NCBI RefSeq assembly: GCF_022810765.1
Contig: NZ_CP094494.1
Coordinates: forward strand, 3,100,001-3,164,000
Reading direction: 5' to 3'
Origin: Winogradskyella sp. MH6
Lineage (GTDB): Bacteria > Bacteroidota > Bacteroidia > Flavobacteriales > Flavobacteriaceae
DNA: 64,000 nucleotides
This document shows, one piece after another, positions 19,803-26,966 of the stretch. The translations under genes and the position numbers were made by a program. The number at the start of each line of letters is the position of its first letter. Within the stretch, counting starts at the first letter, position 1. The notes under the pieces are model-generated. The model worked only from the letters and a program-made list of their open reading frames with translations, was not told the origin of the DNA and ran no database searches.

Positions 19803-20930
19803 ATGAAAACCTTAATGCTACATAGTGTTGGTTGTGAAAACGATAATTGGTACAGGAAATGGCTTTCTATTTCTCTAGATCATTTTGAGAATTTTTGCAA
19901 ATATCTAGTTAATAATAATTTTGAAACTGTATTTCTAGATTCATGGGCTAAGGATCCTAATGCAAAAAATAAGGTTGTTCTCACTTTTGATGATGGTTAT
20001 TTAGATAACTGGGTTTACGCATATCCAATATTAAAGAAATATGGATTGAAAGGTACAATATTTGTAAATCCTGAATTTATTCAAAATGAGACTGAAATTA
20101 GACCTAACCTTGAGGATGTATGGAGTAAAAAGATAGATGAATCTAAACTTGCTAAGCTAGGTTTTTTAAATTGGTCCGAACTAAGTTTAATGCAAGATTC
20201 AGGTGTGATTGATATTCAATCTCACAGCATGAGTCATGATTTTTATTTTTATTCGAATAAAATAGTAGACATTTACACAGGACAACCAAAATATAATTGG
20301 TTACCATGGTTATCACAACCAAAAAGAAAACCTTACTATATCAATGAGGATCAATCTAAATTTGTTGACGATGGACTACCTATATTTGAATATGATAGAG
20401 CTTTGAGAGTTAGAAGATATATACCAAATGACAAGTTTGTTGAATATTCTATAAATGAATTTTCAAAATTAGGTGATACACTAGACAAAAAAAAGTTCAT
20501 TGAAAATTTAAACGAAAAGCTAGAAGAATTTCCTGGCAAATTTGAATCAGATGAAGACATGCTAAATCGCTTCAATTATGAACTAGCAGAAAGCAAACGA
20601 ATAATAGAAGAAAAACTAAATAAACCTGTTGAGTTTATATGCTGGCCTGGTGGAGGTTTTAATCAATCTAGCGTAAATGTTGCGGAAAAGGCCAACTACA
20701 AAGCTATGACAGCCAATGCAAAAAAAACTGTATCGCTAAATTTAGATGATATGCAGATTATTAAAAGAAATGCAATGACATCATTTATACAGACTTCTAA
20801 AAGAAACCATTATATTAAAAATCCTCAATTTTTAGTAACTTTATTCAAATATCACAATGGTAGTTTGTTGAATAAATATAAGTACCGTTTTCGTAAATTA
20901 GTTCTCGTTATTCTAGATAAGCTGTTTTAA
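19803..20930 (+). CDS. Polysaccharide deacetylase family protein (NodB-like)
   Basis: 375 residues. NodB homology motifs: TFDDGYLDN (about 61-69), SHSMSHD (about 140-146) supplying the HxxxH metal pair, and CWPGGGF near residue 281. No signal peptide is seen, so it probably acts in the cytoplasm, which is unusual for exopolysaccharide deacetylases but common in GT-associated members. As the last gene of the cluster, 29 bp after the kinase gene, it probably removes N-acetyl groups from the glycan or a precursor. Confidence 0.82.
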   Translation: MKTLMLHSVGCENDNWYRKWLSISLDHFENFCKYLVNNNFETVFLDSWAKDPNAKNKVVLTFDDGYLDNWVYAYPILKKYGLKGTIFVNPEFIQNETEIRPNLEDVWSKKIDESKLAKLGFLNWSELSLMQDSGVIDIQSHSMSHDFYFYSNKIVDIYTGQPKYNWLPWLSQPKRKPYYINEDQSKFVDDGLPIFEYDRALRVRRYIPNDKFVEYSINEFSKLGDTLDKKKFIENLNEKLEEFPGKFESDEDMLNRFNYELAESKRIIEEKLNKPVEFICWPGGGFNQSSVNVAEKANYKAMTANAKKTVSLNLDDMQIIKRNAMTSFIQTSKRNHYIKNPQFLVTLFKYHNGSLLNKYKYRFRKLVLVILDKLF

Positions 20931-20935
20931 TAAGG

Positions 20936-22108
20936 TTAGACCTTACGTCTTTTCCTCTCAGTCTTCAACAGGGTCAATTCTCTATTGGTTTGGCCTGCAA
21001 CAGAAGTGTTCTCCTCTGCCCTTCTTATAAGATAAGGCATAACATCTTTAACCGGACCAAAAGGAATATATTTAGCTACATTATAACCTTCAGCTGCTAA
21101 GTTATAACTAATATGGTCACTCATGCCATACAATTGACCAAACCAAACATTATTATCCTCTTTATGAATATTATATTTTTCCATAAGCTCCATAGCTAAG
21201 TAACAACTAGCCTCATTGTGTGTACCAATAAAAACAGAGATGTCACTTAAGTTTTCTAAGATATAAATGAGTGTATTATTAAAAGTATCGTCGGTTTCTT
21301 TTTTATTCTCACAAATAGGTGATCTATAACCTTTTTCCTCTGCTCTATTGCGTTCTTTTTCCATGTATGCACCTCGTACAATCTTCATCCCAATATTAAA
21401 ACCTTCTTTCTTACCCTTCTCATGTAATGCTTTAAGGTAATCTAACCTATCCCAACGATAACATTGAAGCGTGTTATAAACAATCGTTTTACCCTTATTG
21501 TACTTGCGCATCATATCTTCTACCAAATTATCTGCTGCATCTTGCATCCAACTTTCTTCGGCATCAATCAAAACTTCAACATCCTTTTCTTTGGCTAGTT
21601 TGCAAACAGCATTAAATCTCCCAACAATTCTGTCCCACTCATCATTTTCAGAAGCTGTTAGCGCTTTTCCTTCGGTTTTCTTTTGATATAACAAGAACCT
21701 TCCGAATCCTGTAGGTTTAAACACTACTATTGGCATAGCGTCCCTTTCATCACAGAAATGAATAATCTTTAAAATCTTTTCAAGGGCATTATCAAACTCC
21801 TCTTCCACTTCTTTACCCTCAACCGAATAATCCAAAACAGAGCTCACACACTTTGTATAAAGCTTATCTATAACAGACAAGCAATCTTCCTCATTAACAC
21901 CACCACAGAAATGATCGAAAACTGTTGACCGAATTAAACCCTCCACAGGCAAATTAGCCTTAAGCGCAAAGTTAGTCGCAGCTGTTCCAATACGAACAAG
22001 TGGCTGAGAAGATATCATTTTAAACAAGAAATAAGCACGCTCCAATTCAGAATCAGATTTTAGTGCAAAAGCAGTTGCTGTATTTTCAAAGAGAGAACGA
22101 TTAATCAT
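20936..22108 (-). CDS. Proline dehydrogenase (FAD-dependent)
   Basis: 390 residues, monofunctional (no P5C dehydrogenase domain). TIM-barrel PRODH motifs include VLIDAEESWMQ, IGMKIVRGAYMEKER, FIGTHNEAS, WFGQLYGMSDHI and the C-terminal RRAEENTSV that binds proline. It oxidises proline to pyrroline-5-carboxylate and passes electrons to the respiratory chain. It is convergent with the deacetylase gene (5 bp apart). A -7 box lies at 22138-22131 on the minus strand, about 16 bases before the likely leader start. Confidence 0.93.
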   Translation of the reverse strand: MINRSLFENTATAFALKSDSELERAYFLFKMISSQPLVRIGTAATNFALKANLPVEGLIRSTVFDHFCGGVNEEDCLSVIDKLYTKCVSSVLDYSVEGKEVEEEFDNALEKILKIIHFCDERDAMPIVVFKPTGFGRFLLYQKKTEGKALTASENDEWDRIVGRFNAVCKLAKEKDVEVLIDAEESWMQDAADNLVEDMMRKYNKGKTIVYNTLQCYRWDRLDYLKALHEKGKKEGFNIGMKIVRGAYMEKERNRAEEKGYRSPICENKKETDDTFNNTLIYILENLSDISVFIGTHNEASCYLAMELMEKYNIHKEDNNVWFGQLYGMSDHISYNLAAEGYNVAKYIPFGPVKDVMPYLIRRAEENTSVAGQTNRELTLLKTERKRRKV

Positions 22109-22130
22109 AGATTTTAGAAAATAAATATTG

Positions 22131-22138
22131 CAAATATA
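22131..22138 (-). promoter_or_regulatory. Bacteroidetes -7 box TATATTTG for proline dehydrogenase
   Basis: Matches TAnnTTTG exactly. Its distance to the ATG at 22108 gives a leader of about 16 nt. No strong -33 TTTG is evident. Confidence 0.5.
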
Positions 22139-22207
22139 TTTAATCCTTTGCTTACTTTTTTCTAAAAAAAGGGAGTATTTTCACAGCAAAATTGAGGAAT
22201 TAACAAA

Positions 22208-23278
22208 ATGAAATCTATAAAGACCAAAAATGCCATTGTTCACTTTAATGATAATATCTACAAAGAACTTAATGCATATATAAAATCCTCTAACCCTTCA
22301 AAAATATTTGTGCTTGTAGATACAAACACTCATGATGCATGTTTACCCAAGTTTTTGTCTCAAGTTGAATCTGGTGATATAGTTGTAGAGGTTATGGAAA
22401 TGCCAGAGGGAGAAGACCACAAAACCATTGATATTTGCACTGGAGTATGGGAAGCTATGTCGGAGTATTACGCAGACCGAAAAAGCCTAATGATAAATTT
22501 AGGAGGAGGAGTTGTAACTGATCTAGGAGGATTTGTAGCCAGCACCTTTATGCGTGGCATAGATTACATTAATGTTCCTACATCTTTACTAGCAATGGTA
22601 GACGCCTCTGTTGGTGGTAAAACAGGTGTAGATCTTGGCAATCTAAAAAATCAAATAGGTATCATTAGCGAAGGTAGTATGGTCTTAATAGACACCTCGT
22701 TCTTAGAAACTTTACCTAATAATCATATGGTTTCTGGTTATGCTGAAATGTTAAAACACGGTCTAATTCAAAATAAGTCTTACTGGAACACTCTTGTAAA
22801 TTTTGAGAATTTAGATGGCTCTGCTTTAGATAACATGATTTATGATTCTGTTGTCATAAAAAACAACATAGTTTCTGAAGACCCAACTGAAAAAGGACTC
22901 AGAAAAGTCTTAAACTTTGGGCATACTCTAGGCCATGCCATTGAAAGTTACTTTTTAGGCAATGGAGATAAAGTTCCTTTATTGCATGGCGAAGCTATTG
23001 CTATAGGCATGTTGCTAGAAGCCTATGTTTCTACAAAAACTACTGGATTATCAGAAGAAGAGTTTAAAGAAATTGAAAAAGGTATATTAAAAACCTTCTC
23101 TAAGGTTGAAATAACCGAGAATGATCAAAAAATTATTATCAATCTGTTACAATACGACAAAAAGAACAGCCACGGTAAAATAAAATTTGTTTTACTTGAA
23201 GCGATTGGTAAACCTAAAATAAATTGCGAAGTTGATAATGATATTATACTAGATGCATTTAAGCATTATAATTCTTGA
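22208..23278 (+). CDS. aroB: 3-dehydroquinate synthase
   Basis: 356 residues, normal length. NAD-binding GGGVVTDLGGFVAS, substrate and metal region MRGIDYINVPTSLLAMVDASVGGKTGVD, and FGHTLGHAIES with the zinc-binding histidines. It converts DAHP to 3-dehydroquinate in the shikimate pathway. It stands alone and ends just before a strong terminator shared with the convergent Lrp gene. Confidence 0.95.
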   Translation: MKSIKTKNAIVHFNDNIYKELNAYIKSSNPSKIFVLVDTNTHDACLPKFLSQVESGDIVVEVMEMPEGEDHKTIDICTGVWEAMSEYYADRKSLMINLGGGVVTDLGGFVASTFMRGIDYINVPTSLLAMVDASVGGKTGVDLGNLKNQIGIISEGSMVLIDTSFLETLPNNHMVSGYAEMLKHGLIQNKSYWNTLVNFENLDGSALDNMIYDSVVIKNNIVSEDPTEKGLRKVLNFGHTLGHAIESYFLGNGDKVPLLHGEAIAIGMLLEAYVSTKTTGLSEEEFKEIEKGILKTFSKVEITENDQKIIINLLQYDKKNSHGKIKFVLLEAIGKPKINCEVDNDIILDAFKHYNS

Positions 23279-23283
23279 AGAAA

Positions 23284-23317
23284 TAAAAAAACCTTAGCGA
23301 AGTGCTAAGGTTTTTTT
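23284..23317 (+). terminator. Bidirectional intrinsic terminator after aroB
   Basis: Perfect 8 bp stem ACCTTAGC/GCTAAGGT around GAAGT, flanked by an A run on the left and a T run on the right, so it can end transcription from aroB and from the opposite lrp-type gene. Confidence 0.9.
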
Positions 23318-23334
23318 ATTTACTATACTTTATA

Positions 23335-23814
23335 CTATAGCTCATTAAATATTGTATGCATTAAGCGTTTTTTGTCATTTATGCTTTCTTCTAGAGATAT
23401 CATAGTCTCTGTTCTGTAAACACCTTCAATATCATCTATATTAAAGATAATATCCTTAGCATGCATGGTATTTTTTGCTCTAATTTTACAAAAAATATTG
23501 AATTTCCCTGTAGTAATATGCGCTACTGTAACATAAGGGATACTCTCTATACGCTCTAAAACAAACTTTGTCTGAGATGTATTCTGAAGAAAAATACCCA
23601 CATAAGCTATAAATGAATAACCTAGTTTCTTATAATCTAATGTAAGCGAAGAGCCTTTAATGATTCCGGCTTCTTCCATTTTCTTAACACGTACATGAAC
23701 TGTACCTGCAGAAATCAATAATTTTTTTGCAATATCTGTAAAAGGAATACGCGTATTATCTATAAGCATATCCAATATTTGGTGGTCAACTTCGTCTAAT
23801 TTAAACTTTGGCAT
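23335..23814 (-). CDS. Lrp/AsnC family transcriptional regulator
   Basis: 159 residues from the ATG at 23814 (MPKFKLDEVDHQIL). A longer reading from a TTG at 23865 adds residues unlike the family. N-terminal winged HTH (about 5-60: LDMLIDNTRIPFTDIAKKL, ISAGTVHVRVKKMEEAGII), then a RAM effector-binding domain. Such proteins respond to amino acids. Its position next to an M14 carboxypeptidase and near proline dehydrogenase suggests, but does not show, control of amino acid use. Confidence 0.92.
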   Translation of the reverse strand: MPKFKLDEVDHQILDMLIDNTRIPFTDIAKKLLISAGTVHVRVKKMEEAGIIKGSSLTLDYKKLGYSFIAYVGIFLQNTSQTKFVLERIESIPYVTVAHITTGKFNIFCKIRAKNTMHAKDIIFNIDDIEGVYRTETMISLEESINDKKRLMHTIFNEL

Positions 23815-23888
23815 AATTGTATAATCTTTAAACTTTATGCAAAAATAAACGATTTTTATTACCAATTACGCATCAAAACCAAGTTTTT

Positions 23889-25034
23889 TTAAGGTTTTAG
23901 TGAGATTTTTTCATTATTTTTTAATACGAAATCGTTTTCGTTAGTAACTTTCAACCTCTTATTGTGTTGACTTTTTACAACTTGTCCTTTAGCATCAATC
24001 TCTTTGTGACCATAAAAGTCATCTAACTTTGAAATAGCCTCAATAACCGGAATAAACTCAATTTTACCATCGAGTAATCGTTCTTGATATTGAATGCCTA
24101 TATCTGTTTTTTGTGTAGAACCTTCTTCTAGTGTAGCATTTCTAATAATGATATCATAAAACTGTTTAGCGTTTTCAGGGATTGAAAAATAATCTTTATA
24201 GTTACCAACCTCTATCCCTTTAGATATAGCATCTAAAGCCTTTAGAATAGCCAAAAACATTAAATACCTTACCTCTTCCCTATTGTAGTCATTAGGATAA
24301 TGACCAGCTTCAAACAAAACTGTTGGCACGTTTAAACTTTGAAATGTGTCACCAACACAATTAAGGTTAAAACCATCATCGTATCGCGCTACACCATTAG
24401 GTATTAGTTGCTGTAATACGGAATTGATTTCAACAATAATTCCCATGGCTTGCTTTCTGTTTATGGTTAGCAAACGTTCTTCATCTTGCGAAGGAGATAA
24501 AAAAGAGAGCACGGAAGAATTACCTGTTCCTCCTACATTGTAAATAGTACGCTGCCCATGAAGATTAAAGCAATAATCTGGTTTAAAATCATCAAAAACC
24601 TCCCTTAAAATCCTACTTTCTGGCTGCGACAAGTCTTGCGCATCTCTATTTAAATCAACTTCATTAGCATTGAGACGTGTATAACGCTCAGCACCATCTG
24701 GATTAAGAATTGGTATTACCAATAATGTGCAGGATTCTAAAATAGAATTTGGTAATGTATTGTTGGTTAAAAATAAATTAAAGCAATCAAAAAGCGCTTT
24801 TGTAGTCGTAGATTCATTTCCATGCATCTGAGACCACATCAAAACTTTTTTGGGTCCATTACCAAATGTTAAACTATAGATTGGTTTATTTTCTACAGAA
24901 TAGCCTACAACCGAAGTCATTGAATCCGGAATTTTTTTTAGACATTTTTCTATGTCAGAATTGGTTATATACCTACCAAATAAGTCTGGTGTTTTAAGTA
25001 AAGAAAATAAACTTTTTAGTTGCTCTAATATCAT
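23889..25034 (-). CDS. M14 family zinc carboxypeptidase
   Basis: 381 residues, no signal peptide. Zinc ligands H71 and E74 in QMHGNES and H159 in CFNLHGQR; NPDGAERYTRLNANEVDLNRD (about 111-131) is the classic substrate-binding stretch, and the catalytic Glu is probably in LFEAGHYP. The C-terminal 100 residues are an extra domain. It probably trims peptides in the cytoplasm. The downstream Lrp gene is 75 bp away on the same strand. The -7 box at 25061-25054 lies inside a palindrome. Confidence 0.88.
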   Translation of the reverse strand: MILEQLKSLFSLLKTPDLFGRYITNSDIEKCLKKIPDSMTSVVGYSVENKPIYSLTFGNGPKKVLMWSQMHGNESTTTKALFDCFNLFLTNNTLPNSILESCTLLVIPILNPDGAERYTRLNANEVDLNRDAQDLSQPESRILREVFDDFKPDYCFNLHGQRTIYNVGGTGNSSVLSFLSPSQDEERLLTINRKQAMGIIVEINSVLQQLIPNGVARYDDGFNLNCVGDTFQSLNVPTVLFEAGHYPNDYNREEVRYLMFLAILKALDAISKGIEVGNYKDYFSIPENAKQFYDIIIRNATLEEGSTQKTDIGIQYQERLLDGKIEFIPVIEAISKLDDFYGHKEIDAKGQVVKSQHNKRLKVTNENDFVLKNNEKISLKP

Positions 25035-25049
25035 TTCCGATTTTTATGT

Positions 25050-25121
25050 GTTACAAATGTAACTATTTGATTTTTTACAATTGTAAACAGCTGAAATTTT
25101 AAGTTTTGTTACACTTGTATA
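25050..25121. promoter_or_regulatory. Cluster of TTACA-N2-TGTAA inverted repeats (putative operators)
   Basis: Three copies: GTTACAAATGTAAC at 25050-25063 (over the -7 box of the M14 gene), the perfect 14 bp palindrome TTTACAATTGTAAA at 25074-25087, and GTTACACTTGTATA at 25108-25121. A fourth at 25297-25310 covers the -7 box of the XRE gene, and a degenerate fifth at 25331-25346 overlaps its start codon. The likely binder is the adjacent XRE protein, by inference. Confidence 0.55.
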
Positions 25122-25274
25122 CAGAATTCAACTCGCAAGACCTCGGTATCTTTTTGGATATTGAAGAAAATTCAATGAAAATTATTTGCTATGTTTAAAA
25201 TATTTATTTTCAGTATTTTATATATGTTATATAAAGTTTAACTTTATTTCATTCACAAAGATTAACATTGAAAT
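25122..25274. other. Intergenic DNA between M14 carboxypeptidase and XRE regulator
   Basis: AT-rich DNA between the inverted-repeat cluster and the XRE promoter. No ORF or hairpin of note. Confidence 0.4.
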
Positions 25275-25310
25275 TTTGATTAAAAAAACACTATTGTTTA
25301 CATTTGTATC
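25275..25310 (+). promoter_or_regulatory. Promoter of the XRE regulator gene with overlapping operator-like repeat
   Basis: TTTG at 25275-25278, a 20 bp spacer and TACATTTG at 25299-25306 match the Bacteroidetes -33/-7 consensus well. The -7 box sits inside the inverted repeat at 25297-25310, the layout expected for autorepression. Confidence 0.7.
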
Positions 25311-25337
25311 GTTATAAGAGAGAAATAAGTGTTTACA

Positions 25338-25706
25338 ATGATAAACTCATCAGATTTTGCCAATCGCTTACAAAAAGTCATAGATTTTTATGATGAAACT
25401 GCTTCTGGTTTTGCTGAAAAAATTGGAGTTCAGAGATCAAGTATTTCTCATATTCTTTCCGGTAGAAATAAACCTAGTTTAGATTTTGTAATGAAGGTAC
25501 TTCACTCCTATCCTGAAGTAGAATTATATTGGCTCTTAAATGGTAAAGGTCATTTTCCGTCTGAAAAAATTGAAGCTTCAAACATTCCTAATTCAGAACT
25601 GGATTTAACAATTGAAAAAAACAACAAACCTAACTTTGAAAGTTCTGAAATTGAAAAAATAGTCATCTTCTACAAAGATGGCACCTTTAAAAGCTACAAT
25701 CCATAA
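25338..25706 (+). CDS. XRE-family HTH transcriptional regulator
   Basis: 122 residues from the ATG at 25338; an in-frame GTG at 25329 is a less likely start. HTH_3 domain at about 5-65: FANRLQKVIDFYDETASGFA, EKIGVQRSSISHILSGRNKP, and LHSYPEVELYWLLNGKG, the usual flavobacterial ending of this domain. The C-terminal half is charged and probably unstructured. TTACA-N2-TGTAA repeats lie on both sides of its own promoter, so autoregulation is likely. The target set is unknown. Confidence 0.88.
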   Translation: MINSSDFANRLQKVIDFYDETASGFAEKIGVQRSSISHILSGRNKPSLDFVMKVLHSYPEVELYWLLNGKGHFPSEKIEASNIPNSELDLTIEKNNKPNFESSEIEKIVIFYKDGTFKSYNP

Positions 25707-25720
25707 GTTTAACTTCAGAA

Positions 25721-25756
25721 TTTGCTCAGATATAGTTTACCAATTAATTATCTTTG
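25721..25756 (+). promoter_or_regulatory. Promoter of the small lipoprotein gene
   Basis: TTTG at 25721-25724 and an exact -7 TATCTTTG at 25749-25756. The 24 bp spacer is slightly long. The expected start of transcription, about 25763, lies just before the ATG at 25771 and supports that start over the longer upstream reading from 25678. Confidence 0.6.
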
Positions 25757-25770
25757 TACAAACCTTAAGA

Positions 25771-26160
25771 ATGAAGACTATTTTTTTGCTTTGCGCTCTA
25801 CTGTTACTTACCAGTTGTTTTGAAGTTGAACGTAACTGCAGCGATTTTAAAACTGGAGAATTTGAATTTGATTACATTATAGACGGTGTAAAAAAGACAG
25901 GAAGATTTGTGCGTACCGAGGACTTAAGCATCAATTACTATGATGGCAAAATAGACTCTTCATCAGTACGCTGGATTAACGACTGTGAGTTTGTTTTAAA
26001 AACAATCAACCCTAAAACAAATTCTGAAAAAGATGATATGCATATGAAGATACTATCTACAGATGGCACATCTTCGTATACTTTTGAATATAAATTGGCA
26101 GTAAAAAAGCGCAACAAACCCTTACGCGCTCAAAAAGGAGTTGCTTATAGGATTAAATAG
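25771..26160 (+). CDS. Small lipoprotein of unknown function
   Basis: 129 residues from the ATG at 25771. Signal peptide with lipobox LTSC gives lipidated Cys16. The body (VERNCSDFKTGEFEFDYIID... SSVRWINDCEFVLKTINPK) has two cysteines that may pair and looks like a compact beta-rich domain. Homologues in Flavobacteriaceae are, from memory, sometimes labelled DNA topoisomerase IV; nothing in this sequence supports that. It is followed 5 bp later by a TerC gene and probably shares its transcript. Confidence 0.75.
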   Translation: MKTIFLLCALLLLTSCFEVERNCSDFKTGEFEFDYIIDGVKKTGRFVRTEDLSINYYDGKIDSSSVRWINDCEFVLKTINPKTNSEKDDMHMKILSTDGTSSYTFEYKLAVKKRNKPLRAQKGVAYRIK

Positions 26161-26165
26161 ATGTT

Positions 26166-26960
26166 ATGCTAGAGTTTTTATTCACATCAGATGCTATAAT
26201 GGCACTTCTAACATTAACCTTTCTTGAGATAATTCTCGGGATTGATAATATTGTGTTTATTTCTATAGCTGCCAACAAACTCCCAGAACACCAAAGAAGC
26301 AAAGCCACCAACATAGGCTTAGTTTTAGCAATGATACAACGCATTATTTTGCTGCTCTTTGTTACGTTTTTGATTGGCCTAAGTGAACCATTCTTTACAT
26401 ACGAATCTGAATGGTTAAAAATTGCACTAAGTTGGCAAGCTATCATCTTATTTGCTGGTGGATTATTTTTAATTTACAAAAGCACTTCTGAAATTAGAGA
26501 AAAGGTTGAAGATCCTGGGCATGATGAAGAAGGCATTAAATCAAAAGCCATCAAATCTTTATCTCAGGCTGTCACACAAATTTTAATCATTGATTTTATT
26601 TTCTCAGTAGATTCAATTTTAACTGCTGTAGGCATGACTAACGGCTTGCACCCAAACAGCAACTACACACTTATTTTAATGATTATTGCAGTTGTAATTT
26701 CTATAGTTGTAATGATAGGTTTTGCCAACCCAATTCGAAAATTTATTGACCGAAATCCAAGTATGCAAATACTAGGTTTGGCTTTTTTAATCCTTATTGG
26801 CTTTATGCTAATTACCGAAGCTGCACACCTGTCTCACACAGAATTCTTTGGCAAAACTGTTGGAGCAATACCAAAAGGGTACTTATATTTCGCTATTGCA
26901 TTTTCTTTATTTGTGGAGTTTTTAAATTTCAAAACAAAAAAGAAAACAAAAAAAGAATAG
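26166..26960 (+). CDS. TerC family integral membrane protein
   Basis: 264 residues with about 7-8 membrane helices. TerC signatures LTFLEIILGIDNIVFISIAA and IIDFIFSVDSILTAVGMT carry the paired acidic residues within membrane helices. TerC relatives are linked to metal ion (notably manganese) efflux and tellurite resistance; the ligand here is unknown. It converges with parC, only 6 bp between stops. Confidence 0.9.
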   Translation: MLEFLFTSDAIMALLTLTFLEIILGIDNIVFISIAANKLPEHQRSKATNIGLVLAMIQRIILLLFVTFLIGLSEPFFTYESEWLKIALSWQAIILFAGGLFLIYKSTSEIREKVEDPGHDEEGIKSKAIKSLSQAVTQILIIDFIFSVDSILTAVGMTNGLHPNSNYTLILMIIAVVISIVVMIGFANPIRKFIDRNPSMQILGLAFLILIGFMLITEAAHLSHTEFFGKTVGAIPKGYLYFAIAFSLFVEFLNFKTKKKTKKE

Positions 26961-26966
26961 TACAAA

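Noticed and set aside
20932..20946. TAAGGT/ACCTTA hairpin as a terminator between convergent genes
   Set aside because: Six base pairs and no T run; partly inside the proline dehydrogenase stop region.
25771..26160. Label of DNA topoisomerase IV for the small lipoprotein
   Set aside because: 129-residue lipoprotein with no topoisomerase domain; the true subunits are encoded at 26967-31990.
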